Below the pieces are notes generated by a model that saw only the letters and a program-made list of their open reading frames with translations, ran no database searches and was not told where the DNA came from. Made by a program: the position numbers and the translations under genes. A DNA stretch of 64,000 nt from the NCBI GenBank assembly GCA_030028905.1, contig JALDYZ010000002.1, positions 186,001 to 250,000 on the forward strand, written 5' to 3'. Each line of letters begins with the position of its first letter. Position 1 is the stretch's first letter. This DNA comes from Ferirhizobium litorale. GTDB taxonomy: Bacteria; Pseudomonadota; Alphaproteobacteria; Rhizobiales; Rhizobiaceae. Positions 56,981-64,000 of this stretch are shown here, in pieces.

Positions 56981-57980
56981 CGATCACATCGGCATTGTCG
57001 GACTGGGCTATCAGCTCCCTACCCGCGTCCGCCTCAACGACGATCCGATCTTTGATGCGCTGAAAAAGAACAAGTCGCAGGGAGATATCCTGGCCTTGTT
57101 CCAGGGGATCGAGCGACGGCACGTGCTTGGTCCGAACGAAACGCTGGTCGCGATCATGGCGGCTGCGGCAGAGAAAGCCATGATCGATGCTGGAGTGGCT
57201 GCCAGTGACGTCGATCTCCTGCTCGGATGCGCTTCGCTTAGCCAATACATCGTGCCCAGCGATCTCGGAGCATTGCATGCGCGGCTCGGGTTGCCGCAAC
57301 GCTGCATTCCCTTGCCGCTGGCCAACGATTTTTCCAATTTCACGCAGTCGCTGGTCATCGCGGACGCCCTGCTAAGGGCCGGGCGCATGAGGACCATTCT
57401 CGTTGTTGCTGGCGGCGATTGGACGCGCGCGGTCGACTACGATCAAGGTGCTTCGATTAGCGCCGGAGACGGAGCCGGTGCCGCGGTTTTGTGTGGGCCA
57501 TCAACTGGCGTGCGCTGGACCATTTTGGACCAGCAGGCGCTTGTTCGTTCGGATCTCTACGGCGCGATGTTCGTAAGTGGCGATGTCGTTCACGCAGGCG
57601 GCCAGCCGCAAGACCAGGAATACAGCGGCCCTTATTTTCACATGACGGATGCTGGCGCGCAGGATTTCAGATCATTCGGTGCCGACACCGCGCCTGTTCC
57701 GGCGCAAATGTTGTTGAACCGCCAGGGGATTTGTGGGCGCGATGTCACCCTGATCGGCCACCAGGCATCGACCGTCCTCCTGGGTGCCTGGGCCAAGGTC
57801 ATAGAACCTGCCGCGGCGCTCAGCACGATCGAAAACTTCGGAAACATGACTGTTGCCAGCATTGCCGTGACGCTCGCCGCCTTAGAGGCGGAAATTGAGA
57901 CGCCATATGTCCTTCTGCTTGCGCTCGGCCTCGATATGCATGCGCACGCCGTCCTACTTCGGCGCGCAAGCGGCCACTAG
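56973..57980 (+). CDS. KAS III-like protein lacking the active-site cysteine
   Basis: 335 residues of the thiolase/beta-ketoacyl-ACP synthase III fold. Aligned by the following VIADALLRAG helix, the motif that normally reads ACSGF is DFSNF (residues 119-123), so the catalytic Cys is Phe120 or Ser121. The other catalytic residues remain: His263 (IGHQAS) and Asn291 (FGNMTVAS). KAS III relatives outside lipid synthesis act as O- or N-acyltransferases. Possible roles are acyl transfer to the acyloin or a serine-dependent mechanism. Its TAG stop comes from the adjacent inverted repeat. Confidence 0.85.
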   Translation: MTDDHIGIVGLGYQLPTRVRLNDDPIFDALKKNKSQGDILALFQGIERRHVLGPNETLVAIMAAAAEKAMIDAGVAASDVDLLLGCASLSQYIVPSDLGALHARLGLPQRCIPLPLANDFSNFTQSLVIADALLRAGRMRTILVVAGGDWTRAVDYDQGASISAGDGAGAAVLCGPSTGVRWTILDQQALVRSDLYGAMFVSGDVVHAGGQPQDQEYSGPYFHMTDAGAQDFRSFGADTAPVPAQMLLNRQGICGRDVTLIGHQASTVLLGAWAKVIEPAAALSTIENFGNMTVASIAVTLAALEAEIETPYVLLLALGLDMHAHAVLLRRASGH

Positions 57981-58150
57981 AGCAAAGTGCGTCCAGGTAG
58001 GACCAAACCCTCAAGGGCCGGATGAATTTTTGCCACTATCGGCGGCCGTCGCCTCGACCGTACCTTCGGGTATGGCCTTCGGCGAAGGCCTTGATCCTGA
58101 CAAGAATTCCTTCCGGCAGGATGGTTCTACCTGAACGCACTTTGCTCTAG
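57977..58150. repeat. 174-bp element with 29-bp terminal inverted repeats
   Basis: Outer arms 57977-58005 and 58122-58150 are inverted copies of 29 bp with two mismatches (CTAGAGCAAAGTGCGT is identical in both). The interior folds further: CCGTACC-TTC-GGGTATGG with a UUCG-like tetraloop, and GGCCTT-CGGCG-AAGGCC. This looks like a RIME- or MITE-type palindromic rhizobial repeat. It lies between convergent genes and can serve as a two-way terminator. Confidence 0.75.
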
Positions 58151-58166
58151 CATCGATTGCACACGT

Positions 58167-61100
58167 CTAATGCGCGCCGAACTCTTGCGCCAGGCGCTCG
58201 CGCTTCCCTTCTGCACCCCATCTTTGATATGCCGCGAGCGCTTCAGCCAATGCCTCTGGCTTTTCGCCCGCCGCCCTCTGGACGCGGGCCAGGCATTCCA
58301 AGGCGAGTGCCCGGTCCTCTCGATGGTCTGCTGCGCCGGCTCGCTCCGACGCCAGCCGCAGGAGTTGCTGCGCTGCCGCATGACGTCCTGCTCCTGCTTC
58401 CAGCAGCCCTTCGAGAATGTCCGCCTTGGGGCCGAGCCAGGGTTCGTTCAATGTCTCCCAGTTGCGCATTTGCTCTGAACAGTCCCATCCCTCCGCACGC
58501 AGCGCCTCGGTATCTTCCGGCTCCTGGAAGGCGGCCAACGCGAGAGCCGCCACCCCCTTAAAAAATACAAGTACAACCTCGGATGGTTGCCCGGCGAAAA
58601 AAGGCAACAGGGCGCGCGCCTGCTCGGACCACGAAAGTGCCGCGCGCCAGTCCCCTCCGAGCGCAGCGAGACGCAGTTTCGCGGTGTAGTAGCAAGCGAC
58701 TTGATTGCTGAACCGCGACTCCAGCATCACTGCGAATTCCGCGTCTTCATGTATCGACCCGTCTGAAAGCGAGTCAAAGGCGCACGTCCGCCCCGCTAGT
58801 GCTCGCGCGGACTGCAACTCCAGCATGAGAGTAAAGGCAGCATTCCGCACCCGGCCGCCGTTCCGCGCGAGATTGGTTTCACTCGTCGATACGATCTCTT
58901 TAATGGGACGGCCGGCGGCGACCAGCAGAACAACGGCTGCGGTGAGGTTGAAACAGCCGTAGACAGTTTCCCCGCTCGCCAGGCCCGCGTCGGCGCCTGC
59001 TCTCGCGCGCGAAATTCCGCCTTCGAGACTTCCGACCCAATGATTGTGGAACCATACGTTAATGAAGCTGCAACGAGCAAAACTGGCCCCCTTTGGGTCC
59101 GGCTGCAGCTGCAAGCTGAGGTCACTCCATGCCGCTCCACCTCGCCGGTCTCCAGTCATGGCGGCATAGACGACAGAGTACATTGCATAGACGTCGGGGC
59201 TGAATTCGGCCTGGCCGTGAGCTAGCGTAAGGCGCAGGCATCTGGCAGTGAGCAGCGCGAACAATTCGGGCTGCTCGCTTTGGTAAGCATATGGGGCGAT
59301 ACTGAGAAGCAGCGGGACGAGGCTGGCCACGTGCTCATCGTGCAATTGTGGAAGGCCTATGAGGTCCGCCGGCGGCCTTTCGTTGAGCAACTGCCCGATT
59401 TGTTCCATCTCCTGCCCGATCGCCCTTTGCAATCCGGCGCTGTCAACCGGCAGGTCCGAACCGAGAAGAGCGGCTCCATGCAACCCTATTGCAAGCGCCT
59501 GCCGAACGAAGCCGACACTGAAAACACGCTCGGCCTCAAGCCTCAGGTAATCAGCTGCACGCGCTGACTCTCCTGCAGCCTCCAGGTGATGTGCCAGCAA
59601 TGCATAATTATGTGAAAGGTCAGCGCCGCTGTGTTGTACGTACCAGTCGGCGATTTCCCGGTGCAACTGTCGGCGTTGCCCGTAAAGCATCAGTTCGTAA
59701 GCAACATCGCGCATGATTCCGTGACAAAACGCGTACCCGTCAAGTTCGTCCACATGATCGGGCTCCAGCATGCCCGCACGATGGTGCATCGACAGATGGC
59801 GACCCACAATCGCTTGCATTGCCTTTGCTGTCGGGTGGACATCGACGACAAGGGCGGTCGGAAACCGCAACCCGGCAGCGCTTGCTACTTTCAGGGTGAC
59901 TTGGCATTCCAGGTCGAGGCGGTCGATGCGGCGCATCACCGCGGCGTGCACCGAATCCGGCAGCGGCAAGCTGTCATCGACAACATGTTTGGCGATGTGG
60001 CAGGTGCCATCCACCACCTCGATCAGGCCTTCATCGTGGAGCGCACGAGCGAGTTCTAGACAGAAAAAGGGATGACCGCGAGCCCGAGCGCGCAACAACG
60101 CTGCCAGTTCGGGCGCGATGCGCTCGGCGCCAAGCCGTTTGAGCGCCAGTTGATCCTGTTCGTCGTCCGAGAGCCCGCCAAGCTGCAGCCGAAGCGCTCC
60201 AGTATGTGCTATTTCTTCGAGCCGTTGATCATCTTCGACCGGCTGCATTGCCAAGACCAGGCAGAGACCGGGCACTTCCCTTACCGCAATCGTCGCCAGT
60301 GCCCAGCTCTCCTCGTCAAGCCATTGAGCGTCATCGATCATCACCAGCAACGAGTGACCGGAAGCCGCGCGTCTGAGTAGCGAAAGCAGCAATGCGAGCC
60401 GAGCCTCCATACGTTGCTGTGCGCCCATCTCCTGCACTTCGACGGAATCCGGAAAGTCGAGCTGCAGTACCGGGTTTAGCAGTGCGGCACGCGGTGCGAG
60501 GTCGGGGCCTAGTGCGCTTAGCGCCGCGCCTCGTCTCGAAGATTCCGGTTGCTTGGGATCGAGGCCAAGCAATTGGGCGAGGACACCGCGCCAACCGCGA
60601 TAAGGCATGCGGCGTTCGACCCGATCCGCGTTGCCGATCAATGCAGCGGACCGCTCAGCGGCCACGCGCTGACGCAACTCGGCCAGCAAGCGCGATTTGC
60701 CCATTCCGGATTCCGCTTCCAGAAGTATCAATCGCGAGGAGCCAGATTGAGCAGAGTCTTGAAGAGCGCCCAAGATCTGCGCCATTTCTCGCTCCCGACC
60801 GCACATCAACTCACTGGGCCCGTGCTCGACACTATCTTGTCGCCGGGGCGTCCAGACCGGAACATTGATGCCCAGCCCTTTTACTTGGCTGTGCCCTACA
60901 GGGACGAAGGTAATGGCGTTTTGTGCTGCTCTAACTGTCGCTTCGTCGCATTGGATGGTGCCGTGCGCCAAACCCTTGAGCCGGGCCGCCAGATTGACGG
61001 CCTCGCTATAGGTGGTCCAGGATCGAAACGTATCATTTCCGATCAGCCCGCAGAACGCGGTTCCCGTCGCAACCCCGATACTGCTTTGCTGGCCGACCTC

Positions 61101-62108
61101 CCGAAGCGCGTCGCGCATTTCGATCGCGCATCGGACCGCACGCACGGGATCATCCGGGTGGACCACAGGGGGGATTCCAAACAAGACGGCCAGATTCGCG
61201 CCGCGCTCATCCACCCGAAGCTGCTGGATGAAACCATCCTGCTGGAGGACTTTGGGGGCAATCGACTCCACGACGACCTCGAGACGAGTGAGAATATCGG
61301 GCGAAGCGTGGTCTAACCGTGGAAGGGCCACAAATACCACTGACACGCGTCTCAACTCCGCTGTCCAGTCGAGTAGTCTTCGATCAAGACGGCTAGCAAC
61401 GGGCAGCGGCACATGGCTGGCCAGACGATCGCGGGCTTCGGATGATAGCGGTGGAATGACCAGCGGCATTGGCTCCGGTACAATTCGCAAGGATTCCAGA
61501 ACCGCGGCCTCGCCGCCGATCGATTGCACAGTCGCCGCATCGCCCATGGCCAATCTCGCTGCCTTGGAGACAAGCAACTGGCCTTCAGCACGTGCGGTGC
61601 TTGCTGCTTGCAGATCCGCGAGCCCACCGCCAACGGTTACGTGCAGTCGCAGCCTGCTTGATCCGATCTCTGCGGTATGGCATTTCCCAAAGGCGAGCAC
61701 GGCGTGGAGTTCAGTATTCTCTCCCGAAGGCAACGGAGCCCGCGGCGAGGCGAGAATTTTCTGTCCGCACGCGGCGGCACGCAAAACCGCTTCGGAAGGC
61801 ACCGACGTCTCGCATGGCCAACCAGCAAGCAGCCCGTCGCCCGCAAACATCAGTGGTTGCCCGCCATGCGCGATAATGGTGTCAATCAAGCCGTTGAAGT
61901 GCTGTTCCAGAAGACTCGCGAGATCTTCTATGCCAGCGGGTCCTCGCGCAAGAAAATGGCTGGTTATGCGGGTAAACCCTACGATATCGAGCCAAAGCAA
62001 TCCCATGCGCCGCTCGAAAAGCTTGTCTGACTCGCTGCCGGCGAGCCTCAGCGGCGGTGGCGCGAAACTCTCGATCAGCCGAGCTTCAAGCAAACCCATC
62101 TCCGACAT
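58167..62108 (-). CDS. Soluble-adenylyl-cyclase-like protein: tandem cyclase, NTPase, helical repeats
   Basis: 1313 residues from ATG 62108 (AGGGGGTCTCT upstream; the frame is open to a GTG at 62150). Cyclase domain 1 (about 30-210) has both metal aspartates, Asp41 (LDIVGFT) and Asp91 (FAGDGLLAGW). Domain 2 (about 250-420) lacks them but has the transition-state Asn/Arg in AVNLAARL. A P-loop NTPase follows (LEAESGMGKSRLL; Walker B LLVMIDDAQWLDEES), then a long TPR-like helical region. This order matches mammalian ADCY10. It converges on the ThDP-FAD-KAS operon. Confidence 0.87.
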   Translation of the reverse strand: MSEMGLLEARLIESFAPPPLRLAGSESDKLFERRMGLLWLDIVGFTRITSHFLARGPAGIEDLASLLEQHFNGLIDTIIAHGGQPLMFAGDGLLAGWPCETSVPSEAVLRAAACGQKILASPRAPLPSGENTELHAVLAFGKCHTAEIGSSRLRLHVTVGGGLADLQAASTARAEGQLLVSKAARLAMGDAATVQSIGGEAAVLESLRIVPEPMPLVIPPLSSEARDRLASHVPLPVASRLDRRLLDWTAELRRVSVVFVALPRLDHASPDILTRLEVVVESIAPKVLQQDGFIQQLRVDERGANLAVLFGIPPVVHPDDPVRAVRCAIEMRDALREVGQQSSIGVATGTAFCGLIGNDTFRSWTTYSEAVNLAARLKGLAHGTIQCDEATVRAAQNAITFVPVGHSQVKGLGINVPVWTPRRQDSVEHGPSELMCGREREMAQILGALQDSAQSGSSRLILLEAESGMGKSRLLAELRQRVAAERSAALIGNADRVERRMPYRGWRGVLAQLLGLDPKQPESSRRGAALSALGPDLAPRAALLNPVLQLDFPDSVEVQEMGAQQRMEARLALLLSLLRRAASGHSLLVMIDDAQWLDEESWALATIAVREVPGLCLVLAMQPVEDDQRLEEIAHTGALRLQLGGLSDDEQDQLALKRLGAERIAPELAALLRARARGHPFFCLELARALHDEGLIEVVDGTCHIAKHVVDDSLPLPDSVHAAVMRRIDRLDLECQVTLKVASAAGLRFPTALVVDVHPTAKAMQAIVGRHLSMHHRAGMLEPDHVDELDGYAFCHGIMRDVAYELMLYGQRRQLHREIADWYVQHSGADLSHNYALLAHHLEAAGESARAADYLRLEAERVFSVGFVRQALAIGLHGAALLGSDLPVDSAGLQRAIGQEMEQIGQLLNERPPADLIGLPQLHDEHVASLVPLLLSIAPYAYQSEQPELFALLTARCLRLTLAHGQAEFSPDVYAMYSVVYAAMTGDRRGGAAWSDLSLQLQPDPKGASFARCSFINVWFHNHWVGSLEGGISRARAGADAGLASGETVYGCFNLTAAVVLLVAAGRPIKEIVSTSETNLARNGGRVRNAAFTLMLELQSARALAGRTCAFDSLSDGSIHEDAEFAVMLESRFSNQVACYYTAKLRLAALGGDWRAALSWSEQARALLPFFAGQPSEVVLVFFKGVAALALAAFQEPEDTEALRAEGWDCSEQMRNWETLNEPWLGPKADILEGLLEAGAGRHAAAQQLLRLASERAGAADHREDRALALECLARVQRAAGEKPEALAEALAAYQRWGAEGKRERLAQEFGAH

Positions 62109-62174
62109 AGAGACCCCCTGACGGAAGCATGCGCGCTGAACGCCCTCCACTTCGGCTAGCCTATAGCAAGTTGA

Positions 62175-62807
62175 CTACCCGATCCATTTTTCCGAGCCGC
62201 CCTGATCGCGGTGCAATTTCGAACGCATCGCCGCGAGCAGGGCGAGGGCCGCTCCGCCGATCGCCAACGTGATCACCGACGATTCCGGAAGATGCTGCGC
62301 GACGCTCAGGACATCGAGGAGGAAGCCCTCCTTGTTTATGTGGATCCCGAGGAGCTTTGGAACCTGGTCCAGTGCGATCACCAGCCCGATCCCGGCCTTG
62401 AAACCGGTCAGCACTGGCGCCGAGATGAAGTTCGCGACAAAACCGAGGCGCAGGACAGAGGCGGCGACCAGCAGTACTCCGGTCAACGCGGTGAGCGTCG
62501 CCGTCGCGGTGATCAGCCGGCCGGAGTCTCCGTCGGGAACGGCCATCGCGAGTTGCGTCGCAACAAGGATCGCCAGGGTGGTCGTCGAACTGACGCTGAG
62601 CACCCGAGACGTACCTAGAAGCGCATAGACGACCATCGGGACGAAGGCAGTGTAGAGCCCGACGCTGACCGGTAGGCCCGCGACGGTCGCATAGGCCATG
62701 GCCTTCGGCAGGACAACGGCCGCCGCCGTCAGGCCCGCTATGAGATCTGGACGCAACCCCGTCTGGGAAGGATCGCTGGAGCGCGAGGCGTGTGCTGGCT
62801 GTGTCAC
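62175..62807 (-). pseudogene. Truncated SulP-family anion transporter
   Basis: 210 residues starting at GTG 62807 (AGGGGACCTGAC upstream). It matches the N-terminal part of SulP permeases: GLRPDLIAGLTAAAVVLPKAMAYATVAGLPVSVGLY, then FISAPVLTGFKAGIGLVIALDQVPKLLG. Family members have about 10-14 membrane segments plus a STAS domain (over 500 residues); here the sequence stops after about five or six segments with an unrelated tail KLHRDQGGSEKWIG. The remainder is not in the window. Likely a non-functional remnant at a rearrangement boundary. Confidence 0.75.
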
Positions 62808-63027
62808 GTCAGGTCCCCTTCATTGTTCTGAGCGCGGACGCGATTGTTCGCGACATGCGGCGTGATGCTGGTAGGCACCGTGCACCCCTGGGCGTTGTCG
62901 CGAAGAAGCCGCGCCTTCCGTTCTTTCGACCCCCCGATCACAACCAGTCGTGAGGGCAATCCATGGTCACAATCGCCACAATGAAGGCACCTGATTTGAT
63001 TCAGCTTGGAGCCGACCGACGCCAATG

Positions 63028-64000
63028 CTAGCTGTTTTTCGTCACCTGAGGTTTCGGTATGCGCTTGATGCCCTTCAGCTTTTCGCGGAGCCACTGAAAG
63101 ATCACATAGAGCACCGGGATCAGAAAGATGCCGACCAGTGCCGCCGCCAGCATGCCGCCGAATACCGCGGTGCCGACGCCGCGGCGGCTGAGCATGCCGG
63201 CACCTTCGGCGGTTACCAGCGGAATGAGACCGGCAATAAAGGCAAAGCTCGTCATCATGACAGCGCGAAACCGTTCTCTCGCTCCCTCGACGGCCGCTTC
63301 CGAGATCTCCAATCCATGCCTGCGTCGCTCCATGGCGAATTCGACAATGAGAATGCCGTTCTTTGCGGCAAGGGCAATCAGCACGACAAGGCCGATCTGG
63401 GCATAGAGATTGTTGTCGAGACCCGCGATCTTGAGGGCCAGCATCGCCCCCGCGATACCGGCAGTCACAGAAAGCAACACGGCAACCGGAATGGTCCAGC
63501 TCTCGTAGAGCCCGACGAGGAACAAATAGGCGAAAAGCACCGCAAGCCCCAGTATAATCGCCGTCTTGCCGCTCGCCTCGATCTCCTGGAGCGCCGTTCC
63601 GGTCCATTCATAGCTGTAGCCCGGCGGCAGTGTTTTCGCCGAAACGTCCTGCATCGCGGCAATCGCCTCACCCGAACTGCGACCCGGTGCGGGTTCGCCA
63701 TTGATCGTGGCGCTCACATAGTTGTTATAGCGCACGATGAGCTGGGGCCCGAGAATGAGGCGCGCCTCGGCAAATGCTCTGACCGGTACCATCTGTCCTT
63801 TGTTGTTTCTCACGTTGATCCGGTAAATGTCCTCGATCTGCGCCCGCTCGGACGCCTCGCCCTGAACCGTCACCTGCCAGGTTCGGCCGAACAGGTTGAA
63901 GTCGTTGGCGTAGGCACTGCCGAGAACCGACTGGAGCACATTGAAAACATCCGAAACTTCGATGCCGAGTGTCTGTACTTTCTCACGATTGATATCGAGG
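63028..64000 (-). CDS. RND (AcrB/HAE1-type) efflux pump, C-terminal part
   Basis: Inner-membrane proton-driven multidrug efflux subunit; about 323 C-terminal codons are visible and the gene continues past the right edge. The opening [21 protein letters not shown] is the PC2/DC porter region. [18 protein letters not shown] begins TM7, [27 protein letters not shown] is the conserved TM10-11 region, and [15 protein letters not shown] precedes the last helices. It ends in a basic tail. The 220 bp to the SulP remnant shows no gene. Confidence 0.93.
   Translation of the reverse strand, partial: LDINREKVQTLGIEVSDVFNVLQSVLGSAYANDFNLFGRTWQVTVQGEASERAQIEDIYRINVRNNKGQMVPVRAFAEARLILGPQLIVRYNNYVSATINGEPAPGRSSGEAIAAMQDVSAKTLPPGYSYEWTGTALQEIEASGKTAIILGLAVLFAYLFLVGLYESWTIPVAVLLSVTAGIAGAMLALKIAGLDNNLYAQIGLVVLIALAAKNGILIVEFAMERRRHGLEISEAAVEGARERFRAVMMTSFAFIAGLIPLVTAEGAGMLSRRGVGTAVFGGMLAAALVGIFLIPVLYVIFQWLREKLKGIKRIPKPQVTKNS

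Noticed and set aside
62808-63027. Small gene between the RND pump and the SulP remnant
   Set aside because: No frame with a ribosome binding site or recognisable sequence; long frames here are shadows of the pump gene.
1-64000. CRISPR arrays, prophage, insertion sequences, rRNA or tRNA genes
   Set aside because: No regularly spaced repeats, transposase or integrase genes, or RNA gene structures were recognised on either strand.

Overview
The window is high-GC chromosomal DNA of an alphaproteobacterium, most likely a member of the Rhizobiaceae (Rhizobium/Ensifer/Shinella-like). The grounds are a single bifunctional RSH gene next to rpoZ, a DUF3563 micro-protein, an array of Porin_2 porins, the rnc-era-recO block, and many ABC and AraC/LysR/GntR-type accessory genes. 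Genus and GC content were judged by eye, not computed.

Layout. 1-3.2 kb (- strand): de novo NAD operon nadA-nadB-nadC, nadC running off the left edge, with a perfect 21-bp palindrome upstream. 3.4-9.1 kb (+): a large DUF2339 membrane protein, an HD phosphohydrolase, a MOSC protein and an MFS transporter. 9.1-17 kb (-): a core block read rpoZ, rsh, DUF3563, DUF2062, acpS, lepB, rnc, era, recO. 17-22.8 kb: a NYN-domain protein, smpB, dapA, a lytic transglycosylase and an alpha/beta hydrolase. 22.9-28.7 kb (-): four tandem paralogous porins, each with its own strong RBS and a 3' hairpin. 29.2-33.2 kb: quinone oxidoreductase with TetR, LysR and a TDT-family transporter.

33.2-40.1 kb is a GntR-controlled uptake operon: ATPase, Tat-exported binding protein, two permeases, hydantoin racemase and a GNAT protein. 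It has a perfect ATTGTATACAAT palindrome in the divergent promoter. 40.3-45 kb holds a two-subunit isoquinoline 1-oxidoreductase-like molybdoenzyme, a GlxA-type AraC regulator and an SDR. 45.2-53.2 kb is a peroxide/redox stress neighbourhood: Ohr, an OmpR-type two-component system, a Tat-exported alpha/beta hydrolase, a DipZ-like CcdA-thioredoxin fusion, a second GlxA-type regulator and an OsmC protein. The ohr and hydrolase promoters share a 10-bp-period GATAC-type repeat, suggesting one regulator for both.

53.4-62.2 kb is the most unusual part. A tightly packed three-gene operon encodes an acetolactate-synthase-like ThDP enzyme, an FAD L-amino-acid-oxidase-like protein and a KAS III homologue lacking the active-site cysteine. 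It faces a 1313-residue protein built like mammalian soluble adenylyl cyclase (C1, C2, P-loop NTPase, helical repeats). A 174-bp element bounded by 29-bp inverted repeats separates them and supplies the KAS III stop codon. On the far side is a SulP transporter cut to about 210 residues. I read this as a small-molecule biosynthetic island (amino acid to 2-keto acid to acyloin to acylated product) with a signalling protein next to it. The product is inference only. The window ends inside an RND efflux pump gene.
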